Assembly (NCBI GenBank): GCA_027490195.1
Contig: JAIXYN010000040.1
Coordinates: 41,691 to 105,690 of the forward strand
Origin: Verrucomicrobiaceae bacterium
GTDB lineage: Bacteria > Verrucomicrobiota > Verrucomicrobiia > Verrucomicrobiales > Verrucomicrobiaceae
Length of the DNA stretch: 64,000 nt
Direction: 5' to 3'
Shown here piece by piece: positions 34,396-43,144 of the stretch. The notes beneath the pieces were generated by a model that saw only the letters and a program-made list of their open reading frames with translations, was not told the DNA's origin and ran no database searches. The number at the start of each line of letters is the position of its first letter. Positions within the stretch are counted from its first letter, which is position 1. The translations under genes and the position numbers were made by a program.

Positions 34396-37300
34396 TCAGG
34401 GTACCGCTACCGCTGCGCCATCTAGGATTTCCACGCGTAAACTTGCCACTTCCCCAGCGTCGCGCGTCACCAGGACGCTGATGCGGTGGATTCCGGCCCC
34501 CAAATCGAGCTCCTGCTGGCTCAGCAATTCCTTTAGCTCTGCCCCATCCACGGCGACCACGAGGCCCTTCACGGTGCTAAATCCCAATTTCACTTTTCCC
34601 GCGCTGTCCAATTTCAGGCCAAATTGGACGATTTTCGGGAACCAGGGGTACATTTTCTGCGCAGCGGGCAGATCGGCCAGGGGCAGGTCGCCATTCACCT
34701 GGCTGAGGGCCATCTGCCATGGGAAGGGGTGTTTGTCGTCGTTCAGGGCAAAGCTGCCGACGTGGCGGACGTGGTCCACGTCCTTCTGCTCCATCTTGCC
34801 CATGGCCTTCCAGGTGCGGACGTAGCGATTGGGCTGGGTCTTGTAGGCCCCTTCCCGGCCGAGTTCGGAGAGGAAGCGCACGAGATCGACGAATTCGTCC
34901 TCGCGCAGGCTGGCGGTGAGGCCGGGGGGCATCATGCTCACGGGGCTCATCTGGCGGCTAGCGATGCCGGATTTGGCCACTTTGACGATCTGATTGGCGG
35001 GGTCACGAATCGTCAACTCCTCGGCACCGTCGTTGATTAGGCCGCCGGAGATGACTCCGCCGTCCTTTTTGCTGATGATGACCATGTGGTACCCTTCTTT
35101 GATTTTCTTGCTGGGTTCCAGCAGGCTTTCGATGAGGTAATCCACCGGGGCGCTGGCACCGATGCTGACGAGGTTTGGCCCCAGCACGCCGCCGGATTCG
35201 CCAATGGCGTGGCAGGTGGTGCAGAGCATCTGCTGGCGGCGGTAAACGGCCTCGCCACGGGCGGGGTCGCCCTGGGTCTTCACCTTGGCCACCATGGCGC
35301 TCATTTCCTCGGGGGTGAGGGGGCGGTCCATCTGCTTGACGCCGCCGGCTTTTTTGAGAGCCTCGGCCAGGGGGCCCTGGATGCCACGGGAGGTCACCAT
35401 GCGGATGCCTTCCACGGCCACGGAGTCAAGAATCGTCTTGCCGCCCAGCTCCTTGGCCAGCACGCCGGGAAGCTGCTTATTCTTCAAAAAGACGGTCAAA
35501 ATCGGCTTCGCTGAGTCCACATCCGCCTTGGCGAGGAACTCCACGGCGCGCTTGGCCGCGAGCTGCGGTCCGACGCTGGTCAGGCCGTCGATCATGAGGG
35601 CGCGCAGGCCGGTATCCTGGGATTCGGTGAAGAGTTTGTCGAAGAGATCCCGGGACTTCACGCCGCCGAGGGCGGTGAGGCCGCGTGTAGCGCCGTCGCG
35701 GATGGCAGGGAGGGTTTTGGCGTCCGTGAGCAGGGCCACCAGCGTGTCGCGGGCGGGTTCCACCTTCCAAAGTCCGGCCAGGATGGCGGTGCGGTGTACC
35801 ACATGGGGCTCGGGGCGGGCAAACCAGGCCATCACGATGTCCTTCGCGCCTTCGGGGATGACCTTGCGGTCCGTGGCGGCCTTCACCAAGGCGTCCTGCA
35901 GGCCGATGTAGTAGGGGGCCAGGGAGGCGTCGTTGACCATGTCCACCATGGTCTTGGCCTGCGCGGCGTCGGCGGCGCTGCCGGCCATGTCGAGCACGGC
36001 GGCCGCGTCTTCGGCACTGAGCTTGCCGCTTTTCAGCGCAGCAAACAGGGGTGGCAGGGCATCGCTGCGGCCGGTGCTCTTCATGGCATAGACGAGGTGC
36101 TTGGGCCGCTCGTCGAGCTTGAGCTTGCCCTCGACGACGGCGGGCATCCAGATGTCGGCCTGCTCGCGGCAGGTCTGCTCCAGCAGGAAATCGAGGGAGT
36201 CGTCCATGGGGTGATCGAGCACCTTGAGAGCGAGGCCAATGGCTCCCGGCTTGCGCATGTCTGCAAGCACGGCCAGGGCCCAGAGGCGCACCTGGGCGTT
36301 TTCGTCCGCCACGGCCTGCTCCAGCACCTTCATCACTTCAGGGAAAACCTTCCAGCGGTGGCTCAGGATGCGCAGCGCGCCGGCGCGGATGCGGTAATCC
36401 CCATTTTCCCACAGCCTGCGCCAGAGCGTGGGCGAGAAGGAATTCACGCCTTCACGCGCCCAGGCGGCTTCGAGCAGGGCGTGGGTGTCGGCTTCCTTGG
36501 TGGTGTCCAGCTTGGCTGCCCATTCGTCGAGGGCCAGCGTCACCTTGGCAGCGCCCTGATCCCGCAGCTCGCGTTTGGCAAAACGGCGGACGTAGTTGCG
36601 GTCGGACTTCAGCATATCCAGGAGGTCGGCCGTGGTAGCACCGGCGATCTGGGGCTTGGGGCTGAGGGGCTTGCCCTTGGCGGTGATGCGCCAGATGCGG
36701 CCGTGCTGGTGGTCGCGGCGGGCGTCGCGGAAGTCCACTTCACCGTGCTGGATGATGGGATTGTACCAGTCGGCGATGTAGATGGCACCGTCTGGGCCCA
36801 TCTTCACGTCGATCGGGCGGAAGGCGCGATGCGTGGAGGCGAGGAGGTCGGGCATCTGCTTGGCGATGTAGCTGCTGCCGCTGGGGGTGAGCTGGAAGCG
36901 GTTCACGCGATTGCCCCGGAAGTCGTTCAGCACAAAGGACCCCTGCCAGTCGGCCGGGAAGTGAGGGTCTTCGATGATTTCCAGACCGCACTGCTTGGGC
37001 TGGCCGGGGCTGAGGCCGTGGACGATGCGCTTGGCCCCTGGCGAGGTGGCGAAGACGGAGCCGGGGAAGATGAAATTGATCCCTTCCCCGCCTGCGCCAT
37101 CGCACGCGAAGCTCTGGCCCCAGCGGTCGAACTCCAGGCCCCAGGGATTGATGAGTCCCTTGCTGATGATTTCCGCGCGGCGCGTCTCCGGCCGGAACTC
37201 CCAGATGCCGCCGCCCATGAGACGGCGAATGCCGTGGGGGGTCTCCATGTGGGTGTGGATGTAGATGGACTGGTTAAAATAGAGCATGCCTTCCGGGCCC

Positions 37301-37809
37301 CAGCGAAAGGTGTGCAGCAGGTGGTGGGTGTCCTCCGTGCCAAAGCCGCTGAGCATCACGGTGCGCTCGTCCTCTTTGAGATCGTTGTTGGTGTCCTTCA
37401 AAAAGAGCACCTCGGTGGAATTGGCCACATAGAGGCCGCCGTCTCCCGGGGCCAGCGCGGTGGGGATGTGCAGCCCTTCGGCAAAGGTGGTGGATTTGTC
37501 GGCCTTGCCGTCGCCATCGGTGTCTTCCAGCACGACGACCTGGTCCTTGGCCTCTTCGCCGGGTTTGATGTGCGGGTAGGTGGTACTGGTGACGACCCAC
37601 AGGCGGCCCTGGGCATCCCAGTTCATCTGCACCGGCTTCTGGATCATGGGCTCCGACGCGAAGAGATTCACCTCAAAACCCTCCGGCACCACAAAGGCCT
37701 TCAGCTCCGCCTCAGGACGCGCATCCGGCAGATCGGCCAATGAGGTCGGCTGCGAGGCATGAGCGACAGCAGTCAAACCAACGAGAATCAGGGCAAAGCG
37801 GGTCATCAT
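34396..37809 (-). CDS. PVC-type membrane-bound dehydrogenase-like protein with HEAT repeats and cytochrome c domain
   Basis: About 1,137 residues from the ATG at 37809; the next ATG codon is in frame at 37806. I chose this start because MMTRFALILVGLTAVAHAS is a good signal peptide, whereas the frame's earlier start at 37950 adds a basic non-signal leader. Order: N-terminal NHL/PQQ-like propeller of the Pirellula/Verrucomicrobium family (about residues 30-400: AFVVPEGFEVNLFASEP, NPWGLEFD, DWYNPIIQHGEVDFRD), HEAT-like helical repeats (about 420-780), a haem-binding domain with C863-T-T-C866-H867, and a C-terminal beta-rich region. By family it is an exported c-type cytochrome fusion, probably for periplasmic oxidation of sugars or sugar derivatives; the substrate is unknown. 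It lies upstream of the giant gene on the same strand but is separated by 326 nt containing a promoter, so it is probably transcribed separately. Confidence 0.9.
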   Translation of the reverse strand: MMTRFALILVGLTAVAHASQPTSLADLPDARPEAELKAFVVPEGFEVNLFASEPMIQKPVQMNWDAQGRLWVVTSTTYPHIKPGEEAKDQVVVLEDTDGDGKADKSTTFAEGLHIPTALAPGDGGLYVANSTEVLFLKDTNNDLKEDERTVMLSGFGTEDTHHLLHTFRWGPEGMLYFNQSIYIHTHMETPHGIRRLMGGGIWEFRPETRRAEIISKGLINPWGLEFDRWGQSFACDGAGGEGINFIFPGSVFATSPGAKRIVHGLSPGQPKQCGLEIIEDPHFPADWQGSFVLNDFRGNRVNRFQLTPSGSSYIAKQMPDLLASTHRAFRPIDVKMGPDGAIYIADWYNPIIQHGEVDFRDARRDHQHGRIWRITAKGKPLSPKPQIAGATTADLLDMLKSDRNYVRRFAKRELRDQGAAKVTLALDEWAAKLDTTKEADTHALLEAAWAREGVNSFSPTLWRRLWENGDYRIRAGALRILSHRWKVFPEVMKVLEQAVADENAQVRLWALAVLADMRKPGAIGLALKVLDHPMDDSLDFLLEQTCREQADIWMPAVVEGKLKLDERPKHLVYAMKSTGRSDALPPLFAALKSGKLSAEDAAAVLDMAGSAADAAQAKTMVDMVNDASLAPYYIGLQDALVKAATDRKVIPEGAKDIVMAWFARPEPHVVHRTAILAGLWKVEPARDTLVALLTDAKTLPAIRDGATRGLTALGGVKSRDLFDKLFTESQDTGLRALMIDGLTSVGPQLAAKRAVEFLAKADVDSAKPILTVFLKNKQLPGVLAKELGGKTILDSVAVEGIRMVTSRGIQGPLAEALKKAGGVKQMDRPLTPEEMSAMVAKVKTQGDPARGEAVYRRQQMLCTTCHAIGESGGVLGPNLVSIGASAPVDYLIESLLEPSKKIKEGYHMVIISKKDGGVISGGLINDGAEELTIRDPANQIVKVAKSGIASRQMSPVSMMPPGLTASLREDEFVDLVRFLSELGREGAYKTQPNRYVRTWKAMGKMEQKDVDHVRHVGSFALNDDKHPFPWQMALSQVNGDLPLADLPAAQKMYPWFPKIVQFGLKLDSAGKVKLGFSTVKGLVVAVDGAELKELLSQQELDLGAGIHRISVLVTRDAGEVASLRVEILDGAAVAVP

Positions 37810-37991
37810 AAGGGGGAAGCGCAAGATACGACGCTGCGGCGGCCATTTGGCAAGCATTCTCTCGGGGGAAATGCGGGAGGTGGTGGGGGGAGGAGAGGTT
37901 GGCGCGCGTGCCCCTTTTCGCTTCTCGTAAGGCAATGGGACCAGACGCATCCCCAGTTGAAATCAGCGCCGCCGCCCCTTAAAATCCACCG

Positions 37992-38159
37992 ATGAGTACC
38001 GTCCTTGAAATCGAACAGGCCATCGAGACGCTGCCCCGTGAGCAGTGGCAGGAGCTGCGTGAGTGGTTCATGGAGCGCGATGCCACCATCTCCGCCTCCG
38101 CGAGTGTTTTTGCCCTCTACGATGCCGAGGAACGGGCGGAGCAACAGTGGCAAGACTGA
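37992..38159 (+). CDS. Antitoxin-like small protein upstream of PemK/MazF toxin
   Basis: A 55-residue protein, MSTVLEIEQAIETLPREQ..., ending DAEERAEQQWQD. The helical start (xxxLEIExAIExLPxEQW) is typical of short antitoxins encoded just before PemK/MazF-type toxins, which bind and neutralise them. It ends 5 nt before the toxin ATG at 38165, as in a two-gene operon. The frame is intact although its partner is broken. It diverges from the cytochrome gene across a 182-nt spacer. Confidence 0.75.
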   Translation: MSTVLEIEQAIETLPREQWQELREWFMERDATISASASVFALYDAEERAEQQWQD

Positions 38160-38164
38160 CTGCC

Positions 38165-38469
38165 ATGCGCGGCGAAATTTGGCTCATTGACCTGGCATGG
38201 TGCAGAAGGTGCGGCCCGTGCTCATCCTCAGTGAACGCTACAAAGATGCAGAGCGGGCCTTGGTGAGCTATGTGGCGCGCACGACGAGCGCACGTGGAAC
38301 CGAATACGAGGTGCCACATCAGCATGCCAAGTTTGCTCCAGGCGTGTTTGATGTACAGTCGATCGGCACGGTGCCGGATGTGCAATTGATCCGCCGTCTG
38401 ACTGTTTGCGATGAGGCCACACTGGCAAAGGTCGAAGCAGCGCTCAAGCGCTGGCTCGGCTTGTGTTGA
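38165..38469 (+). pseudogene. PemK/MazF-family toxin, frameshifted
   Basis: ATG at 38165 encodes MRGEIWLIDL, the canonical PemK/MazF N-terminus. The next bases (38192-38198) read CTGGCATGG, and the frame runs into unrelated residues. In the +2 frame the family sequence resumes as MVQKVRPVLILSERY... through VARTTSARGTEYEV, GVFDVQSIGTVP and LAKVEAALKRWLGLC to the stop at 38469. One extra G in the GG run (giving GGC ATG) would restore a continuous toxin of about 101 aa. MazF/PemK proteins are ribosome-independent mRNA endoribonucleases. As read, the toxin should be inactive, unless this is a sequencing error or recoding. Confidence 0.85.
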
Positions 38470-38510
38470 AGTGCTGGCATCGTTTCGACATCTCGTTGAG
38501 CTTCCATGGC

Positions 38511-39344
38511 ATGACCCGCCCCAAGTTCATTCCGCTTCAAGTCAAAGGTGCGTACTGTTTGAACGCTTTTTGCCGACACTATGAAATCCGCGATGTGGCC
38601 GTGGAGCAATTGATCGCGCATCTGCTTGGCATAGCGAAGACAGACAACCTGCCAGCCTGGGAGCAGGCGGGGCAGTTGCTGCGCCTGAATGGCCGGGGCG
38701 ATCCGTGGCCCAGCGACGTGGATGAGGCTGTACCCGCGCGGGTGCGCACCGACTTTCACCGGCTGGTGCATGACACCGTGGAGATCGGCCTCGTTGATTT
38801 TCATGGAGCCAACACCTATCGCCCGCTGGAGTGTTACGAAGCCTGCAAGCGCCTGCTGAAGAAGCACCGGGTGCCCGCACCACCGCAAATCACCGAACTG
38901 CAGCCCCGCCCCTTCCCTTTCCACCTGTGGCGGCCTGTGCTGAAAATGCTGCTGCTGGGGCTCACGCCTTTGCTGATCATAGGCTACTACGGGCAGCGGT
39001 ATCTGACAGAGGGCAGGCTACCGCCTGAGGGACCTGTGGAATTCGTGGCTGCAATGTGGCTGGTGATTGGGCTGATGCTTTCGCTGACTTTCTTCATGGA
39101 CTGGCTGCTGATGCGGAGATTCACCTGGGTGCCGGAGCCGGAGGGCGTGCACATCCAGAAGCATGGGGCCACGGTGCAGGTGGTGCCCTGGAGCGAGATC
39201 TCCGGACTCAAGCTCAAGCCCCTCGGACTAATCTTGTGGTCGGGGAAAAAAGTCCTCCGCTTCTCCTACCTGCCCCAAGCCGAGGCGGAACGACTGCTGG
39301 GGGAGATGGAAGCGCGGATGAAAAAGTTTGGGAATGGGCGATGA
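38511..39344 (+). CDS. Hypothetical membrane protein with two TM segments
   Basis: A 277-residue protein from the ATG at 38511 (MTRPKFIPLQVKGAYCLN...). An upstream GTG at 38463 would overlap the toxin stop and is less likely. The N-terminal half is soluble, with an NAFCRHYEIRDVAVEQLI helix and several Cys/His. Two hydrophobic segments follow at about residues 145-160 (MLLLGLTPLLIIGYY) and 175-200 (AAMWLVIGLMLSLTFFMDWLL). The C-terminal part is PH-like (EPEGVHIQKHGATVQVVPWSEISGLKLKP) and ends in a charged helix. No family was recognised confidently; the C-terminal part resembles bacterial PH/YcxB-type membrane proteins. Its 3' end overlaps the truncated PIN gene on the other strand. Confidence 0.7.
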   Translation: MTRPKFIPLQVKGAYCLNAFCRHYEIRDVAVEQLIAHLLGIAKTDNLPAWEQAGQLLRLNGRGDPWPSDVDEAVPARVRTDFHRLVHDTVEIGLVDFHGANTYRPLECYEACKRLLKKHRVPAPPQITELQPRPFPFHLWRPVLKMLLLGLTPLLIIGYYGQRYLTEGRLPPEGPVEFVAAMWLVIGLMLSLTFFMDWLLMRRFTWVPEPEGVHIQKHGATVQVVPWSEISGLKLKPLGLILWSGKKVLRFSYLPQAEAERLLGEMEARMKKFGNGR

Positions 39345-39530
39345 CGGAGCCCTGCCGCGCTTCAAGAGATAGTAGGCCGTGGCGAGGGTGTGCCATGCGA
39401 TGTATGTCTCTGCCTGCAGTTCATCGCAACGGTCAAGTACATCCTGGCTGGCTTCAACCAGTCCCGCCCGGTTCTCGATGACATCGAGCAAAAGATTGGT
39501 GTCGAAGAAAACGCGCCTGCCAGACCTCAC
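39228..39530 (-). pseudogene. PIN-domain (VapC-like) toxin, C-terminally truncated
   Basis: A GTG at 39530 overlaps the antitoxin stop (GTGA). The protein starts RRVFFDTNLLLDVIENRAGLV, with the first PIN acidic residue in FFDTN, and continues to WHTLATAYYLLKRGR. The remaining 40 or so residues (APSSPIPKLFHPRF...) are not PIN-like; they are read antisense through the 3' end of the neighbouring membrane-protein gene. Normal PIN toxins are about 130 aa with further acidic residues in the C-terminal half, which is missing here. A deletion or rearrangement near 39345-39352 best explains this. RNase activity is not expected. Confidence 0.75.
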
Positions 39531-39787
39531 TGCACGCCAAATTTTTCACGGTAGAAATCCATGCGGGCATCCTCACGGGTTTCTTCGGCGGTCAGCCGCG
39601 CGCTGCCACGTGCCGCACGCGCCCACGCTCCGGCACTGCCGCGTTTGGCAACATTGGGCACAGGTGAAGCGTGCATGATCTCCATCAGGAAGACGCCTCC
39701 CTTTTCCTCCAGCACATGCAAGCTGTCGCCGGCGTGCAGCCCGAGAGGGCGCAGGGCATCCACAGCAATTTCTTTGGTGGTCGTCAT
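39527..39787 (-). CDS. AbrB/SpoVT-type antitoxin of a PIN module
   Basis: An 86-residue protein starting MTTTKEIAVDALRPLGLHAG. The stretch GLHAGDSLHVLEEKGGVFLMEI is the swapped-hairpin AbrB/MazE fold that binds operator DNA in VapB/MazE antitoxins. The C-terminal tail (ARLTAEETREDARMDFYREK) is the usual toxin-binding helix. It is translationally coupled by a 4-bp GTGA overlap to the truncated PIN gene. The antitoxin is intact, so it may still act as a DNA-binding repressor. Confidence 0.8.
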   Translation of the reverse strand: MTTTKEIAVDALRPLGLHAGDSLHVLEEKGGVFLMEIMHASPVPNVAKRGSAGAWARAARGSARLTAEETREDARMDFYREKFGVQ

Positions 39788-39884
39788 GCATTCAAAGTAA
39801 CCGCTCCGGCTTTGCGGTCAATTCCCGCGTGGCAGCGGTCTCACTGGACGGGGCTCATCCTGGCCCCCCATCACCGCCACGCAC

Positions 39885-40766
39885 TCACCGCCACGCACTC
39901 ACCGCCGAGGAATGCTCGCGGTAAAACTTCTCAAACGCCGAGTGCGAGCCGTTGAAGAAATTGCGGTCGCAGAAATGGCGCAGGGTGCCGCGACCGCCGC
40001 TGCGGGTGTAGGCACTGCCGACATTGCCGGAGAACTCTGGGCCGAACAGCGCGGTCTTCGGGTGGCCGCTGATGTCGCCGCAGTACTGCCAGAACGTCCA
40101 AGTGCCAAACACACGCGGCACGCTGAAGGTCATGTGCGTGGAGGTCTGCTCGCCATAGCGGGGAATCCACAGGCCGCAGGTCTTGAGCACGGTGCACTCG
40201 GCAGGCGTCAGCGCCTGCAGCTCGCGGGTCTGCTGGTCAAAACCTGGCATACCAGGAAGTGGCACGCTGCAGTAGAGCAGCAGCCATGCGCCGGTGTGCG
40301 CCCGCACGTGCTGCGCCGCCCAGGCGAGCTGCGACCATGAGACGCGATCCCGCCCTTCATTGTCCAAGACCATCAACACCGGGTAGGAGATGGTGCCATG
40401 GCGATGCGCCGTGGAGGACACTTCACGAATGAAGCGATCCAGCTGCGACTGCAAATGCCCGGCGCGGTTCACATAGTGGTACGCGCCCCACTTCAAGCCC
40501 GCCACTCGCGCTGCGTGCTCACGACGGGCGTAGTCCACATCGCTCTTCGTGCCGCCACGTGTGGCGCGATGGATCATGAGCTCCACGCCCATGCTGCGCA
40601 GGAGATCGGCGCGGACTGCACCGCCGTCCCAGCCGAAGTCCACGGTGTTGTTGAGCAGCGAGGAACGCGCGTGATGCACGGAGACCGTCTCGGTGCGGAT
40701 GGGTGCGCACGAAGTGAGGAGAGATGCCACGGCGATGCAGGACCAAATCGAGGCGCGTGAGTTCAT
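39885..40766 (-). CDS. GH25-like (lysozyme-type) lipoprotein
   Basis: A 293-residue protein. The signal peptide ends in a lipobox, L17-T-S-C20, so it is probably a lipid-anchored envelope protein. The body resembles glycoside hydrolase family 25 muramidases: VDFGWDGG (about 42-49) in place of the usual GIDVS strand, MIHRATRGGTKSDVDYARR, LKWGAYHYVN and VLMVLDNEG with D135-x-E137, the expected catalytic D-x-E motif. Later WIPRYG and FGTWTFWQYCGDISG match the GH25 C-terminal strands. It would cleave peptidoglycan beta-1,4 bonds; the diverged first strand leaves activity uncertain. The 3' end contains two short direct copies of TCACCGCCACGCAC. Confidence 0.75.
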   Translation of the reverse strand: MNSRASIWSCIAVASLLTSCAPIRTETVSVHHARSSLLNNTVDFGWDGGAVRADLLRSMGVELMIHRATRGGTKSDVDYARREHAARVAGLKWGAYHYVNRAGHLQSQLDRFIREVSSTAHRHGTISYPVLMVLDNEGRDRVSWSQLAWAAQHVRAHTGAWLLLYCSVPLPGMPGFDQQTRELQALTPAECTVLKTCGLWIPRYGEQTSTHMTFSVPRVFGTWTFWQYCGDISGHPKTALFGPEFSGNVGSAYTRSGGRGTLRHFCDRNFFNGSHSAFEKFYREHSSAVSAWR

Positions 40767-40873
40767 GCGCTGTTTTAGCGGGAGGAGTGGGGCGGCGTCA
40801 ATGAGGAAGCGAGAGGGCTGGCGATGTTAAAATAAAATATGACTTCCCTGCTGCGCCATCTTAACGATTTCGC

Positions 40874-41173
40874 ATGCCCATCTTGGTAACCAAAGAACTT
40901 CTCGATTTCTACGACGAATTCGAAGGCGATTTTGGATTGCTCGACGAGCGCTGGGCACGCCAGAAAGACAGGGACAGGTATGAGCAGTTTGGCAGAGAAT
41001 CGGCGTCATTGCTTGGCGAGTATGTGTACAAGCTGCACTTTGTGAAGGGCGAAGCGCTTTCGGAGAAACTCAGATCAGACACCGTTAAAAGGATCGCTGA
41101 GCTTGAGTGTGTCATTGATCCGGAGGTCGTGGCGATTTTGAAAGAAAGAGTGTCGCCGAATCCACCTCCGTGA
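40874..41173 (+). CDS. Hypothetical protein, 99 aa
   Basis: The ATG at 40874 opens a charged helical protein (MPILVTKELLDFYDEFEGD...), with FGLLDERWARQKDRDRYEQF, a KGEALSEKLRSDTVKRIAELE helix and a Pro-rich tail VSPNPPP. There is no signal peptide or membrane segment. I do not recognise the family. It is divergent from the GH25 gene across a 107-nt spacer. It is followed by 235 nt holding only a degenerate palindromic repeat. Confidence 0.6.
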   Translation: MPILVTKELLDFYDEFEGDFGLLDERWARQKDRDRYEQFGRESASLLGEYVYKLHFVKGEALSEKLRSDTVKRIAELECVIDPEVVAILKERVSPNPPP

Positions 41174-41216
41174 GCACAAGCATGCGATGAAATCCTTCCT
41201 CCCACATGCCCACACA

Positions 41217-41360
41217 TTGAGAGCTGCGGCTGAGTAGCCGTGGATGCCAATGCACGGAACAAGGGTCCGATGTTGTTCTTCACAGGTGGAACCAATGCGC
41301 TGGGATGCACCACGCTTCTGTGGCAGCGCTCCGCGCTTCAGTGCAATGCCATGCCTTGAG
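41217..41360. repeat. Degenerate copy of the CCGTGGGT...ACCCACGG palindromic element
   Basis: This spacer holds a decayed version of the repeat seen at 52529 and 58866. On the minus strand it has CCGTGCATTGGCATCCACGG near 41237-41256, and on the plus strand GGCAGCGCTCCGCGCTTC near 41322-41340. No gene is supported between 41174 and 41408. Confidence 0.45.
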
Positions 41361-41408
41361 CAAAGATGAATGCTGACAAGTGAACGGATTTGTGAATGAT
41401 CATGCAGC

Positions 41409-41873
41409 ATGAGGACATTGAGACGGACATTCCTTCTTTGGCTTTTGCTAGCTGCGGTGCACGTATCGTATGCGGACCCCGCCACGGAAGCTGCGCTGCC
41501 GGACTTCGCGAAGGTCACGCACACGAAGTTTCGCGTGCGCATGATTCTCTCAAAGCATGTGTTTGACACCAAGGGCGTCTCATCCTCTCCAGAGTTCTTT
41601 TCCTACATTGCCAGCATGCTGCGCAAGCATCCGCTTCGCCCCATCTCTGTACCGCGGTATGAGACGGCTGCGGCGGCCGTCTTCGCGTACTTTGACACCA
41701 AAGATCTCAACAACAAAGAGTGTGAGATCGTCGTCTATGGAGGCGACACCTTCCGGATAGATGGGTATTTTTTCGAAGTGACTGCACCCGGCGAGCACTT
41801 TCATTTTGTGAGTGACTTTCACGATTGGCTCATCAAGAACCCTTCGCTGTGGCAGAAGTCGGCTGACAAGTAA
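41409..41873 (+). CDS. Secreted hypothetical protein, 154 aa
   Basis: The N-terminus MRTLRRTFLLWLLLAAVHVS is a signal peptide with likely cleavage at SYA/DPAT. The mature part includes FRVRMILSKHVFDTKG, a helix FFSYIASMLRKHPL, and a beta-rich C-terminal stretch CEIVVYGGDTFRIDGYFFEV followed by FHFVSDFHDWLIK. No family was recognised. It converges on the serine hydrolase gene with a 17-nt gap. Confidence 0.7.
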   Translation: MRTLRRTFLLWLLLAAVHVSYADPATEAALPDFAKVTHTKFRVRMILSKHVFDTKGVSSSPEFFSYIASMLRKHPLRPISVPRYETAAAAVFAYFDTKDLNNKECEIVVYGGDTFRIDGYFFEVTAPGEHFHFVSDFHDWLIKNPSLWQKSADK

Positions 41874-41890
41874 GGGAGGCAGGAGTTGGC

Positions 41891-43075
41891 TCACTCCCCC
41901 ACATGCTTCTCCACCACCGCGTCCAGCGCTTCCCACAGGGCATCCGTCTCCAGCGTGTCGCGGTTGCTGAGGATGACGGTGCTGCGATTCGTGCCGAGGT
42001 GGCGGTAGTAGCTGGTTTCAAATCCGGCCCAGGTGCCGTCGTGGCCGTAGCCGTAGACGGAGCCGTCGGCATTGGCGTAGATGGACCAGCCTTTGCCATA
42101 GTCGAGCATCTTGCCTTCGCGTGTCTTGGAAGGGCTGAGCGCCATCTTCCAGGTCTCGGGCTTGAGGAATTTCTGGGTGCGCACGGCGGTGTCCCAGCTG
42201 GCCATGTCTTCGAGGTTTGACCACACGCCGCCGTCTCCCACGACCATGACCTTTTGCGGCCACTCGGGCGGGGTGCCCCAGCTGGGCTTCCACTGCTTTT
42301 TCTGCTCATGCCATTCGTAGCCAAAGGCGCGGTTGTAGCGCGGCTCTGCGCCTTGCGGCACGGACTGGGGGCTCAGGCACACAAAGCTGTGCTGCATGCC
42401 GGCGGGGATGAAGATTTCATCCCGCACAAATTCGCTGAAGGGCCGCTTCGCGACGCGCTGCACGATGCTGGCGAGCAGGAGGAAGTTGCTGTTCGTGTAC
42501 TCAAACTTGCTGCCGCTGCGGAACTGCTGCGGGTGATCCTTCCTCACCCTGGCAAACATGCCGAGGTAGTCTTCGTTCACGCTGTAGCTGCCTTGGCGCA
42601 TGGGCACGCCCTCGAAGTCAAAGTACTCGGGCAGGCCGGAGGTGTGCTGGAGGAGATCGCGGATGAGGATGGGGTGCTCGCTGTCATACACGGGCAGCTC
42701 GGGGATGTGCCTGCGCACGGGGTCATTGAGCGTGAGCAGGCCGCGATCCCGCAGGATGAGGATGGCGGTGGCGGTGAAGGGCTTGGAGCAGGAGGCGAGC
42801 TCAAACAGGGTGGTGCGTGTGATGGGTGTGCGCTGCGCCACATCGGCCAAACCGTAGCCTTTTTGAAACACGACCTTTCCCGGCACGCGGACGAAGATGG
42901 CCACGCCCGGCGTGTCCTGCGTGATGCCTTTCTTTGCCACGAGCTTGTCGATGGCGGCGACGAGTTCCGCACTGGGGCGCAGGTCTTGCGCGAGGGCGGT
43001 GGTCGCTATGGTGAGGCCGAGGAACGTGGCGGCATGGCGAAGCATTCGGCGCAGTGGGGTGCGGGCGGAAGTCAT
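41891..43075 (-). CDS. Beta-lactamase-fold serine hydrolase (class C / DD-peptidase-like)
   Basis: 394 residues from the ATG at 43075 (MTSARTPLRRMLRHAATFLG...), chosen because it gives a signal peptide ending TTALA/QD. The frame upstream of it is not protein-like. The three beta-lactamase/transpeptidase motifs are present: S95-C-S-K98 (nucleophile and Lys), Y193-T-N, and H345-D-G as the KTG equivalent. The segments LADVAQRTPITRTTLFELAS, LLQHTSGLPEYFDFEG and GVWSNLEDMASWD are typical of this family of exported esterases, peptidases and beta-lactamases. Substrate unknown. It lies downstream of yaeQ on the same strand, separated by 242 nt carrying a large hairpin. Confidence 0.88.
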   Translation of the reverse strand: MTSARTPLRRMLRHAATFLGLTIATTALAQDLRPSAELVAAIDKLVAKKGITQDTPGVAIFVRVPGKVVFQKGYGLADVAQRTPITRTTLFELASCSKPFTATAILILRDRGLLTLNDPVRRHIPELPVYDSEHPILIRDLLQHTSGLPEYFDFEGVPMRQGSYSVNEDYLGMFARVRKDHPQQFRSGSKFEYTNSNFLLLASIVQRVAKRPFSEFVRDEIFIPAGMQHSFVCLSPQSVPQGAEPRYNRAFGYEWHEQKKQWKPSWGTPPEWPQKVMVVGDGGVWSNLEDMASWDTAVRTQKFLKPETWKMALSPSKTREGKMLDYGKGWSIYANADGSVYGYGHDGTWAGFETSYYRHLGTNRSTVILSNRDTLETDALWEALDAVVEKHVGE

Positions 43076-43144
43076 GGGTGAGTCACTGTGCCAGTGGGAG
43101 GTGTGCGGCAAATGTTTTTGTGGGCGTATAACCCAGCACTGTTC

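Noticed and set aside
35794..37743. A 649-codon plus-strand frame
   Set aside because: It is the antisense shadow of the HEAT/cytochrome gene, whose domains and CxxCH motif are on the minus strand; the shadow has a His/Gly/Ala-rich composition and no motifs.
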